Source: Oxalicibacterium solurbis (GTDB taxonomy: Bacteria > Pseudomonadota > Gammaproteobacteria > Burkholderiales > Burkholderiaceae_D). From it: a DNA stretch of 64,000 nucleotides. Of the stretch, positions 54,409-62,768 are shown one piece after another. The stretch spans positions 372,001-436,000 of the forward strand of contig NZ_BMDP01000002.1 in the NCBI RefSeq assembly GCF_014635845.1, given 5' to 3'. How positions within the stretch are numbered: position 1 is the first letter of the stretch; each line of letters opens with the position of its first letter. A program made the translations under genes and the position numbers. The notes below the pieces were generated by a model, which made no database searches, had not been told where the DNA came from, and was given only the letters and a program-made list of their open reading frames with translations.

Positions 54409-55944
54409 ATGAAACCAATCTGGATTGTTGACGACGACGAATCGATACGCTGGGTGCTGGAAAAAGCGCTGGCGCGCGAGAATCTCGCCACCAGAAGTTT
54501 TTCCAACGCACGCGATGCGATGGAGGCGCTGAAGGACAGCGCACCGCAGGTGCTGGTCTCGGACATCCGCATGCCGGGCGAATCCGGGCTGGAACTGCTA
54601 CAGACGATCAAAGCCAAGCACCCCGGTCTGCCGGTCATCATCATCACGGCGTTTTCCGATCTGGATTCGGCCGTCGCGGCGTTTCAGGGCGGTGCCTTCG
54701 AATATCTCGCCAAGCCGTTCGACATCGACAAGGCCGTTGAGCTGATCCGCCGCGCGATGGAGGAAAGCCTGCGCGAAACCAGCGTCGAATACGATTCCGC
54801 CGACACGCCGGAAATCCTCGGCCAGGCACCGGCGATGCAGGACGTGTTCCGTGCGATCGGCCGGCTGTCGCAATCGAACGTGACGGTGCTGATCACCGGC
54901 GAATCCGGCTCCGGCAAGGAACTGGTCGCGCGTGCGTTGCACAAGCACAGCCCGCGTGCATCGCAGCCTTTCATCGCATTGAACACGGCGGCAATTCCGA
55001 AGGATTTGCTGGAGTCCGAACTGTTCGGTCATGAGCGCGGTGCGTTCACCGGCGCACAGGCGACGCGGCGCGGCCGCTTCGAGCAGGCGGAAGACGGCAC
55101 GCTGTTCCTCGACGAGATCGGCGACATGCCGTTCGACCTGCAAACGCGCCTGCTGCGCGTCTTGTCGGATGGGCATTTCTATCGTGTCGGCGGCCATCAG
55201 CCGTTGAAAGCCAATGTCCGCGTGATTGCCGCGACGCACCAGAATCTGGAACAGCGCGTGCGCGAAGGCTTGTTCCGCGAAGACTTGTACCATCGCCTGA
55301 ATGTGATCCGTCTGCGTCTGCCCAGCCTGCGCGAGCGCCGCGAAGACATTCCCATCCTGACGCGGCATTTCCTCGCGCAAAGCGCGCGCCAGCTCGGTGT
55401 CGAAGCCAAGCGCATGTCGGATAGCGCAATGCAGTTTCTCAGCGGCCTGGAACTGCCGGGCAACGTGCGCCAGCTGGAAAACCTGTGCAACTGGATCACC
55501 GTGATGGCGCCGGGGCAGACTGTCGAGGTCAAGGATCTGCCGCCGGAGTTGATCGCGGGGGGGGGCAGCGTGTCGGTGAACGCATCGTCGTCGCAGACCG
55601 ATCAGCCGACGGAGGCGCGCAGCACGATCGTCGCCGCTGGCGATTCAGCTTCGGCAAGCGCTGTGATGCCAGCGGTATCGTCAATACCGGTTGCGACGAG
55701 CGAGCCGGTCGAATCGTCGAACTGGACGACCCTGCTGGAAAGCGAAGCGGCGGCTTTGCTGGCGGCAGGCCAGCCGGAAGTGATGGACATGCTGGGGCGT
55801 CAGTTCGAATCCATTCTGATCAAGACTGCGCTGAAACACACGCATGGACGCAAGAATGACGCCGCCGTGCGGCTGGGCATCGGGCGCAACACGATCACGC
55901 GCAAGATCCACGAACTGGGCATTGCCGGCGCGAAGGAGGATTGA
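54409..55944 (+). CDS. glnG: Nitrogen regulation response regulator NtrC
   Basis: 511 residues: REC with Asp52 ([12 protein letters not shown]), sigma-54 activator AAA+ domain (Walker [19 protein letters not shown] loop in [17 protein letters not shown]), a Ser/Thr/Ala-rich linker at about 385-440, and a Fis-type HTH ([18 protein letters not shown]). It is expected to activate glnA from the sites upstream of it. The gap to ntrB is 58 bases. Confidence 0.95.
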   Translation: MKPIWIVDDDESIRWVLEKALARENLATRSFSNARDAMEALKDSAPQVLVSDIRMPGESGLELLQTIKAKHPGLPVIIITAFSDLDSAVAAFQGGAFEYLAKPFDIDKAVELIRRAMEESLRETSVEYDSADTPEILGQAPAMQDVFRAIGRLSQSNVTVLITGESGSGKELVARALHKHSPRASQPFIALNTAAIPKDLLESELFGHERGAFTGAQATRRGRFEQAEDGTLFLDEIGDMPFDLQTRLLRVLSDGHFYRVGGHQPLKANVRVIAATHQNLEQRVREGLFREDLYHRLNVIRLRLPSLRERREDIPILTRHFLAQSARQLGVEAKRMSDSAMQFLSGLELPGNVRQLENLCNWITVMAPGQTVEVKDLPPELIAGGGSVSVNASSSQTDQPTEARSTIVAAGDSASASAVMPAVSSIPVATSEPVESSNWTTLLESEAAALLAAGQPEVMDMLGRQFESILIKTALKHTHGRKNDAAVRLGIGRNTITRKIHELGIAGAKED

Positions 55945-55990
55945 GCGGCTTCGCTTTTTGTAGTGTGGATGGAATGCGGAGTGGAATGAA

Positions 55991-56022
55991 AAAAAGACCC
56001 TGATCGTTCAGGGTCTTTTTTT
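55991..56022. terminator. Bidirectional terminator between ntrC and cheA
   Basis: Nine-base stem AGACCCTGA / TCAGGGTCT (55995-56003 and 56008-56016, loop TCGT), flanked by A5 and T7, so it serves both convergent genes. Confidence 0.92.
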
Positions 56023-56064
56023 GTGCCGCGAAGAAGGCGTGGTCGGTCGTGCAGTAGCGGGACT

Positions 56065-57930
56065 TTATGCCGCCATCTTTGCAGTAGGGCGCCCGCCTTC
56101 CAGCAGGAAGGACAGACCGACTACCAGCACCAGTTCGCCTTCTGCCGATCGTGCGGTACCGGCGATGCCCGGTACGCTCATGGCGGTCATCGGCTTGATC
56201 ACCAGATCGGCCGTGCCTTCGACTGCTCCCACCGACAGGATGTAAGGTTGCGGCGCGGTGATGACGACGCCCACGCGTTCGGTCGCCAGCTCATAGCCGA
56301 GCGCGCCGGCCAGTGAACGTACCGGCAACGGACGTCCCTGATCGCGCAACACCGGTGCGCCACCGACTTGATACTCGAATTCTTCCGGCAGTTCGACGAC
56401 ACGCTCGACCACGGCCATCGGCAGCGCAAGGGCCGCGTCCGAGCTGCGTACCAGCATCGTCGGCACGATCGACAGTTCGATCGGCAGACGGATCAGGAAA
56501 CGCGTGCCGGCGCCCAGTTGCGAATCGATGGTGATTGCACCACGATGCTTTTCGACAGCGGTCTTGACGACATCCATGCCGACACCGCGGCCCGAAACGC
56601 TGTTGGCAACTTCCTTGGTCGAAAAGCCCGGCAGGAACACAAGCTGCAAGGCTTCCTCGGTGCTTTGCGCCTGAGCCTCGGTAATCAAGCCTTTGGACAG
56701 CGCCTTGTTGCGCAGCTGTTGCGGGTCCATGCCCTTGCCATCGTCGGAAATCTCGATCATCACGCTGCTGGCTTCCTGCCATGCCTTCAGTTTGATCATC
56801 GACTTGGCCGGCTTCTTGGAGGCAGCGCGGGTGACGGCATCCTCGATGCCATGGTCCAGCGAATTGCGCAACATGTGCACCAGCGGATCGTAGAGGCTGT
56901 CGACGACGACGCGATCGACTTCGGTTTCAGCACCTTCGATCAGCAGGTCGACATCCTTGCCGAGATCCTTCGCCAGCTCGCGTACCAGGCGGGGGAAGCG
57001 CTGGAACAGCTTGCCGACCGGCTGCATGCGGGTCGACAGCGTGGCGCGTTGCAGTTCCGTCGAATAGCGCGATGCGCGCGACAGGGTTTCCTGCAAGGCG
57101 GCCATCAGCGTGGCGGCCTGGCCTTCGACCGGGAATTGCGACAGTTTTTCCAGCAGCACGGCAGCCTGGTTGGCCGCCTGCACCGATTCGCCGGCGACTT
57201 CCAGCAGCGTATCCAGTTTGACGGCATCGATGCGGATGCTGTCTTCCTTGACGGAAGCACTGCCGCCGGCATTACCGCCGCGACGCTCGACACCATCCCA
57301 GCCTTTGCCCGGTGCTGCGGCAGCGGGCGTTGCCGCCGGTACGGATGCCGGCACAACTGCAGCTGGTGCGACTGCTGCTGCAGGTTCCGGGGCAGCAGGA
57401 GTTGCGGGAACGACGGTGCCGGCAGGAACAACCGCCTGATACAGCGCATTCCAGTCGATGCCGTCATCAGAGGATGTTGCTGCAGCACTGGTCGTAACGG
57501 TGCTACTAGCAGCGGTTTGCGCAGTTGACGCCGTCGCCGCTGCTGCGCCGCTTTCGATTGCACTGGTGAGTATGCTTTCCAGCGACGCCGGCATCGCCGG
57601 CAGGCTGTCCGGCTGCGCACCGTTGGCAAGTTCGCTCAACTGGTCGGCGACGAAGCCGCTGGCCTGCAATGCTGCCTCGATTGCCATCGGTGTGACCGGT
57701 ACCTGGCCGTTGCGCAGCGCATCGAACAGGTTTTCCGTCAGGTGGCAGGCGGAAACCATCGGCTGCAGGTTCATGAAGCCGGCGCCGCCCTTGATTGTGT
57801 GGAACGAACGGAACACTGCGTTCAACGTGTTCAGATCGTCGGGATTGCGCTCGAGGGAAAGCAGGTGTTCTTCCACGTTCGACGCTAGTTCCAGCGCCTC
57901 GACGACGAATTCCTTGAGCATGTCGTCCAT
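56065..57930 (-). CDS. cheA: Chemotaxis histidine kinase CheA without a P2 domain
   Basis: 621 residues: Hpt domain with His44 (FRSFHTIKGGAGF), an Ala/Pro/Val-rich linker from about 125 to 235, dimerisation domain, HATPase (MLRNSLDHGIED, ISDDGKGMDPQ, GRGVGMDVVKTAVEKH) and a C-terminal CheW-like regulatory domain. No P2 (CheY/CheB docking) domain is visible; the linker fills its place. Its ATG directly follows the cheZ stop on the minus strand. It phosphorylates CheY in the chemoreceptor array. Confidence 0.93.
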   Translation of the reverse strand: MDDMLKEFVVEALELASNVEEHLLSLERNPDDLNTLNAVFRSFHTIKGGAGFMNLQPMVSACHLTENLFDALRNGQVPVTPMAIEAALQASGFVADQLSELANGAQPDSLPAMPASLESILTSAIESGAAAATASTAQTAASSTVTTSAAATSSDDGIDWNALYQAVVPAGTVVPATPAAPEPAAAVAPAAVVPASVPAATPAAAAPGKGWDGVERRGGNAGGSASVKEDSIRIDAVKLDTLLEVAGESVQAANQAAVLLEKLSQFPVEGQAATLMAALQETLSRASRYSTELQRATLSTRMQPVGKLFQRFPRLVRELAKDLGKDVDLLIEGAETEVDRVVVDSLYDPLVHMLRNSLDHGIEDAVTRAASKKPAKSMIKLKAWQEASSVMIEISDDGKGMDPQQLRNKALSKGLITEAQAQSTEEALQLVFLPGFSTKEVANSVSGRGVGMDVVKTAVEKHRGAITIDSQLGAGTRFLIRLPIELSIVPTMLVRSSDAALALPMAVVERVVELPEEFEYQVGGAPVLRDQGRPLPVRSLAGALGYELATERVGVVITAPQPYILSVGAVEGTADLVIKPMTAMSVPGIAGTARSAEGELVLVVGLSFLLEGGRPTAKMAA

Positions 57931-58731
57931 TTAGAACCCCAGATCGGCAAGAAGGCCGTCGACGTCGTCCTGCGCCATGGCATGCGTGCCCGGCACGGCC
58001 GGACCTGCCATCAGGTCGGTCGGCTTGTCGGTTGATTTGTCGCTCGACTTGTCAGGATGCGCGGCTTTCACCTCCGCCGGTGCGTTATCGCGCAGCAGCT
58101 GCGCCAGTTCGCTTTCCGCCTTGTGCGTGATGCCGACGATCTTCTTGATCAGTTGTCCGGTGATGTCCTGGAAATCCTGTGCCATCATGATGTCCAGCAG
58201 GCGGGCTTTTTCCGCTTCGGTGGCTTCGGCAACCTTGGTGGAAAAACTGCGCGAGTCGTTCGCTAGCGTCTTGAATTCGTCGACGCTGAGCTTGCCTTCG
58301 AACAGTTGCGCCCAGCGTGCGTCCATTTCCTTCGCGCGCTTGGAAAGCGCATCCTGTTCCGGCATGCCGATGTCGATCGCGTTCAGCACCTTGTTGGCTG
58401 CCTGTTCGGTCAGCGTGGCGACATATTCGAGACGGCCTTGTGCATCGGTGATTTCGGTGGCGACGTCGGACAGCGAGCGGTCGTAGCCGAGTTCGCGCAA
58501 CGAGTCGTGCAGCAGGCGCACGATGCCGCCCAAGCGTTCGTACATCGGCTTGTCGCTGAAATCTTCCGGGGCCGTTGCGGCGGCGGCGAGTGCAGCCGGC
58601 GCAGCAGGTGCTGTTTCAGGAACGCTTGCGAGAGCGGCAGGTTCCGCTGCGGCGGGAGCGGGGGAACCCGTGCGTTGCGAGGAAATCTCGTCGAACAATG
58701 CTTCCAAATCGTCTTCTGCTTCGCCGCTCAT
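57931..58731 (-). CDS. cheZ: CheY-P phosphatase CheZ
   Basis: 266 residues: an N-terminal Ala/Pro-rich region, a long helical hairpin with the active-site segment MMAQDFQDITGQLIKKIV (the Asp and Gln of the catalytic helix are present), and the C-terminal CheY-binding peptide DDVDGLLADLGF. AGGAAGGGTAAGTTC precedes the ATG. It is the first gene of a cheZ-cheA unit with no cheY nearby. Confidence 0.93.
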   Translation of the reverse strand: MSGEAEDDLEALFDEISSQRTGSPAPAAAEPAALASVPETAPAAPAALAAAATAPEDFSDKPMYERLGGIVRLLHDSLRELGYDRSLSDVATEITDAQGRLEYVATLTEQAANKVLNAIDIGMPEQDALSKRAKEMDARWAQLFEGKLSVDEFKTLANDSRSFSTKVAEATEAEKARLLDIMMAQDFQDITGQLIKKIVGITHKAESELAQLLRDNAPAEVKAAHPDKSSDKSTDKPTDLMAGPAVPGTHAMAQDDVDGLLADLGF

Positions 58732-59018
58732 GAACTTACCCTTCCTGTCGATGGAAATTTCCGGCCGATCGCGAAAGCGCCCGCATGGTTGCTGGGCGAT
58801 GATCGACTATACCTTCCGCCGGAGAGAAACGGGGCCTGCCGCCCCGTGTTTTATCTAGTTGATTCAGGGCAATAATAACCAGATTTCAGAGGGACGCATA
58901 GCCAATCGATGCAAGTTGGCGACGGCAGACAACAGTTGTGAATTTTCGTGAAATATTCTCGAAAACACTTGTGATCGGACGATAAGCAAAATCGTGATCC
59001 GGTTGATAATGTCGCGCC

Positions 59019-59168
59019 TCATACGACCGTTTGACGCCCATTTTCCTCACGCATACACTGCTGCTTCTTTTCCGACCGCAATCTTTTGTGCAATTCGCCA
59101 GTCTGCTTGACGAATTGTTCATATTTCCCCAGACAAGGATCGTGCAGTTTCTGCTGCGCGTACCCCAT
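59019..59168 (-). CDS. Possible 49-residue protein divergent from cobT
   Basis: A minus-strand frame whose ATG (59166-59168) overlaps the cobT start. The product is Gln/Lys/Glu-rich and looks protein-like (MGYAQQKLHDPCLGKYEQ, then HKRLRSEKKQQCMREE), using codons common in this genome, but the ribosome site is weak; an earlier ATG at 59183 gives 54 residues. It could be a real small gene or a chance frame. The 58732-59018 stretch beyond it holds only a GC hairpin near 58829-58846. Confidence 0.4.
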   Translation of the reverse strand: MGYAQQKLHDPCLGKYEQFVKQTGELHKRLRSEKKQQCMREENGRQTVV

Positions 59169-60219
59169 GACGATTCCGACCATTTCACCGATCCATGACG
59201 ATGCCCTGGCGCGTGCGTTGACTGCCGCCATCGACAACAAAACCAAACCACCCGGCAGCCTGGGCATGCTGGAAAGCATGGCGCATCGGATCGGCCTGAT
59301 CCAGCGCACGACGCAACCGTGCGTCGCGGAACCGGCATTGATCGTGTTTGCCGGCGATCACGGCGTGACGGAAGAGGGCATCTCGGCCTATCCGCAAAGC
59401 GTGACCTGGCAGATGGTCGAAAACTTTCTGGCAGGCGGCGCAGCCATCAATGTGTTCGCCCGCCAGAACGGTTGTGCGCTGCATATCGTCGATGCCGGCG
59501 TCAATCATGATTTCGGCACGCGGGCCGGCCTGCTGGACCGCAAGGTCGCGCATGGCACGCGCAATTTCGCGCGGGAAGCGGCGATGACGCCGCAGCAATG
59601 CGCACAGGCGATGGAACATGGCGCGGAACTGGCAGCGAACCTGGCCGGCAACGTATTGGGTTTCGGCGAGATGGGCATCGGCAATACGACATCGGCTGCC
59701 GCCATCATGCATGCATTGACGCAACTGCCGGCAGCGGATTGCGTAGGGGCCGGCACCGGCTTGCCGGCAGCCGGCGTGCTGCACAAGCAGCAGGTCGTGC
59801 AACAGGCCGTGGCACGCCATGCGGCGGTACATCGTTTTGCGCCGCTGGATGTGCTGGCAAGCTTCGGCGGATTCGAGATCGCGATGATGGTCGGCGCGAT
59901 GTTGAAAGGAGCGGCGCAGCGCAAGGTGTTGCTGATCGACGGTTTCATCGTCACCAGCGCCTTGCTGGTGGCGGCAAAACTGCAGCCGGCGATCCTCGAT
60001 TACTGCGTGTTTGCGCATTGCTCGGACGAGCACGGGCATCGTCGCCTGCTGGAAATGCTGGGCGCGGAACCCGTGCTGCAGATGGGCCTGCGGCTGGGAG
60101 AGGGAACCGGCAGTGTGCTGGCTTTGCCGATGCTGCAGGCGGCAGTCAACTTCCTTTGCGAGATGGCGACTTTCGATTCGGCAGGCGTCAGTGGAAACGT
60201 CAGCGGGCAGGCAGCATGA
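59167..60219 (+). CDS. cobT: Nicotinate-nucleotide--dimethylbenzimidazole phosphoribosyltransferase
   Basis: 350 residues. Family signatures KTKPPGSLGMLE, VFAGDHGVTEEGISAYP, EMGIGNTTSAAA, and the catalytic Glu near the C-terminus (RLGEGTGSVLA). It makes alpha-ribazole-5'-phosphate in the lower-ligand part of cobalamin synthesis. ATG 59167 is chosen by family start. The stop overlaps the cobS start. Confidence 0.95.
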   Translation: MTIPTISPIHDDALARALTAAIDNKTKPPGSLGMLESMAHRIGLIQRTTQPCVAEPALIVFAGDHGVTEEGISAYPQSVTWQMVENFLAGGAAINVFARQNGCALHIVDAGVNHDFGTRAGLLDRKVAHGTRNFAREAAMTPQQCAQAMEHGAELAANLAGNVLGFGEMGIGNTTSAAAIMHALTQLPAADCVGAGTGLPAAGVLHKQQVVQQAVARHAAVHRFAPLDVLASFGGFEIAMMVGAMLKGAAQRKVLLIDGFIVTSALLVAAKLQPAILDYCVFAHCSDEHGHRRLLEMLGAEPVLQMGLRLGEGTGSVLALPMLQAAVNFLCEMATFDSAGVSGNVSGQAA

Positions 60220-61037
60220 GCGAGGAAGATTTTCCGAAGAACGAAAACGGCTTAGGCGGCCGCTGCATGCACCAGTGGCGCCTGTTCTGCATCGCGCTGC
60301 AATTTTTCACACGCATTCCCGTGCCGCGCAGCATCGGCTTCGATCCGCAGTGGCTGCAACAGGCCTTGCGCTACTTTCCGGCAGTCGGCATCGTGGTGGC
60401 GCTGATTACTTCGCTGGTCTACATCGTCGCGACGCTGCTGTGGCCGCAGACAATTGCCGTGTTGCTGTCGATGATCGCCGGCATCTATCTGACCGGCGCC
60501 TTTCACGAAGACGGGTTTGCCGATACCTGCGACGGTTTCGGCGGCGGCACGTCGGCCGAGCGCGTGCTGGAAATCATGAAGGATTCACGCATCGGTGCCT
60601 ACGGTGCCATCGGCATCATGATGATGCTGGCATTGAAGGCGACCACGCTGGTCAGCCTGCCGCCGCCGACGGTGGTGGCGGCCTTGCTGATCGGCCACCC
60701 GCTGTCGCGCTGGATGGCTTCTGCACTGGTATGGCAGATGGAATACGCGAAGATGAACGGCAAGGCGAAACCAATCGCCGAGCAGATGTCTAACGCTGAA
60801 TTCGGAATCGCGACGGCCATCGTGCTGTTACCGATCGCGACGATTGGTTGTTTGACAAGCTGGATCGCATGGGATGGCATCGTCGTCGGAGTCGTGCTGG
60901 CCGCGGCGGCATCCTATCGGTTGGCACGGTTGTTCGATCGTCGCATCGGCGGCTATACAGGCGATTGCCTGGGCGCCGTGCAACAGGTTGCAGAAGTCGC
61001 GTTCTATCTCGGAGTCCTGACCGCCACCGTCTACTGA
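60216..61037 (+). CDS. cobS: Adenosylcobinamide-GDP ribazoletransferase
   Basis: A 273-residue membrane protein with several hydrophobic helices. Typical CobS stretches: FFTRIPVPRS, GAFHEDGFADTCDGFGGG (Asp-rich active site) and KDSRIGAYGAIG. It joins adenosylcobinamide-GDP and alpha-ribazole. It overlaps cobT (ATGA) and is followed by the phosphatase gene. Confidence 0.95.
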   Translation: MSEEDFPKNENGLGGRCMHQWRLFCIALQFFTRIPVPRSIGFDPQWLQQALRYFPAVGIVVALITSLVYIVATLLWPQTIAVLLSMIAGIYLTGAFHEDGFADTCDGFGGGTSAERVLEIMKDSRIGAYGAIGIMMMLALKATTLVSLPPPTVVAALLIGHPLSRWMASALVWQMEYAKMNGKAKPIAEQMSNAEFGIATAIVLLPIATIGCLTSWIAWDGIVVGVVLAAAASYRLARLFDRRIGGYTGDCLGAVQQVAEVAFYLGVLTATVY

Positions 61038-61045
61038 GGTTCGCC

Positions 61046-61600
61046 ATGCATCTTTACCTCGTTCGTCATCCCAGACCGTCCGTTGCCGCCAATACTTGCT
61101 ATGGCCGCACTGATCTGATGGTGGAAGAGGAAGAATTGGCATCGGCGCGCGCATCGTTGCTGCCGGTCTTGCCGAAGAATGCGCAACTGTTTTCCAGCCC
61201 GTTGCAGCGCTGTACCGGTCTGGCCGACGCGCTGGCAAGCGAACTAGGATGCCCGCAACCGTGCTATGACGATCGCCTGGCCGAAATGCATTTCGGCGAA
61301 TGGGAAATGCGCTTGTGGGACGACATTGCGCGTGACGATATCGATGCATGGACGCGCGACATGGCCGGTTATCGCCCCGGCGGTGGAGAAAGCGTGCTGG
61401 AAGTGGCGCAACGCGTACGCAATTTTCGTGACGAGTTGTCAGAAATGGCGCTCGAACATGCGATCGTCGTCTGCCATGCCGGCATCATTCGTCTACTGGC
61501 TGCCTGCGAACATGGCTTGTCGGTGCCGGAAATGGCGCTGTATGCGGCGCAGAAGCCGCACCGGATTCGCTACGGAGAATTGCTGGTCGTCGACTGTTGA
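61046..61600 (+). CDS. cobC: Alpha-ribazole phosphatase / histidine phosphatase
   Basis: 184 residues of the phosphoglycerate-mutase-like histidine phosphatase fold: the active-site HLYLVRHPRP (RH-P), a FSSPLQRC arginine block, and HAIVVCHAGIIR. Eight bases after cobS with a GAGG site. Most likely CobC, which dephosphorylates alpha-ribazole-5'-phosphate; the RHP rather than RHG motif is slightly unusual. Confidence 0.87.
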   Translation: MHLYLVRHPRPSVAANTCYGRTDLMVEEEELASARASLLPVLPKNAQLFSSPLQRCTGLADALASELGCPQPCYDDRLAEMHFGEWEMRLWDDIARDDIDAWTRDMAGYRPGGGESVLEVAQRVRNFRDELSEMALEHAIVVCHAGIIRLLAACEHGLSVPEMALYAAQKPHRIRYGELLVVDC

Positions 61601-61604
61601 GCCG

Positions 61605-62402
61605 TTACAGGTCGACGCGCATGCGTCTGACCTGTGCGACCAGCAGATGCATGACGCGGGCGGCGGCCTGCACCGCCACCACATCGCGTCCCCACGGCTT
61701 GCGCTGGTCCGGCAGGATGCGCAGCCAGCCGAACGTCTTCGCTGCACTGATCACCTGACGGCGCACTTCGTCGTCATCCTTGCGCAGATGCCGCAGCATG
61801 ATGTCCGCTATGCGCTGCGGATCCATCTTCACGATATACGCCGTCGAATGCAGGTACAGCATCCAGTCGCGCGCCTGAGCCGACGATAGCGGCATCGTCT
61901 GCGTCGGATCGTCCTCGAAATCGATGAAGCTGATCTTTCCTTCGTGCCAGAGCATGTTGCGCGCGAAGCACTGGCTCGCCGTCTGGCCCAGCCGGTGCAG
62001 CGCCAGGATCGCTTCCAGCCCGCTTTCCCAATAGCGCTGGCCGATATCGGGATGCCGGCGCAGCAACTGATCCAGCGTCAACTCGCCGACCCAGGACAGC
62101 GCCAGCCATTGCGGCGTTGCATGCAGCACTTCCGGCACCGGCACGCCGGCCGCGGCCAGCGTACGCAAACGGGCGACTTCGATCTGCTGAGCCGCGCGTC
62201 CGCCCGGCGCCGGCACGGCGCGCAGCATCGGCTGGCGCAACAGGCTCGCCAGCGCGTCGAGCACCGGATAGCCCCAGTGTTTCAGCTGCGCCTCCAGCTG
62301 CTTGACGATGACCGGCATGCCGTCCAGATCCAGCAAGCGCGTGCGTGCGCGGCTGCGTGCTAGATCGGCTTCGATCACGGCAATCTGGTCGGGTGTCAGC
62401 AT
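61605..62402 (-). CDS. Kinase-like protein (Kdo/RIO/BUD32-type fold), function unknown
   Basis: 265 residues with a degenerate protein-kinase-like fold: GELTLDQLLRRHP, a His-containing HRLGQTASQCFARNMLWHEG catalytic-loop-like segment, and FIDFEDDP as a DFG-like metal site. The glycine-rich loop is not obvious. Probably a small-molecule or LPS kinase. It is convergent with cobC, four bases apart. The start is set at ATG 62400-62402. Confidence 0.65.
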   Translation of the reverse strand: MLTPDQIAVIEADLARSRARTRLLDLDGMPVIVKQLEAQLKHWGYPVLDALASLLRQPMLRAVPAPGGRAAQQIEVARLRTLAAAGVPVPEVLHATPQWLALSWVGELTLDQLLRRHPDIGQRYWESGLEAILALHRLGQTASQCFARNMLWHEGKISFIDFEDDPTQTMPLSSAQARDWMLYLHSTAYIVKMDPQRIADIMLRHLRKDDDEVRRQVISAAKTFGWLRILPDQRKPWGRDVVAVQAAARVMHLLVAQVRRMRVDL

Positions 62403-62489
62403 GGAATGAATGTGGAAAGGGAAGGCGCGATTATAGACCAGCGTGGGCCGGCGGCATTGCGTCTGGCCGGCTCGACGCCTACAATGGCG

Positions 62490-62690
62490 CCGATTCTGGT
62501 GCCCGCGGGCATGTTCTTGTCCGCAGTTAAACGGGAAACGCGAGGCTTTTGAAGCTAACGCGTGCTGCCCCCGCAACGGTAATCAAGCGTCGCAAGCGCT
62601 GCGACAGATCGTTCTTCACCGCCACTGTGTTCGCATGGGAAGGCCGGACGATGATGCTTGATAGCCCGGATACCGGCCAGGATGGGGAAG
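62490..62690 (+). promoter_or_regulatory. Cobalamin riboswitch
   Basis: Conserved pieces in order: GGTGCC near 62498, AAACGGGAA, CTGCCCCCGCAACGGTAA, GCCACTG (62621-62627), TGGGAAGGC (62636-62644) and AGCCCGGATACCGGCC (62663-62678). This is the B12-box layout. It lies upstream of the BtuB-like gene and would repress it when cobalamin is plentiful. Confidence 0.93.
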
Positions 62691-62768
62691 ATGCGAATTC
62701 GATTCGCCTCTTCATTGAATCGAACCTGCGGGGAGGCAGGGCGATACCTTCTTTGCCAAAACCACATC

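Noticed and set aside
58886-59338. 150-codon minus-strand frame
   Set aside because: Cys/Arg/Trp-rich product typical of non-coding frames, largely antisense to cobT.
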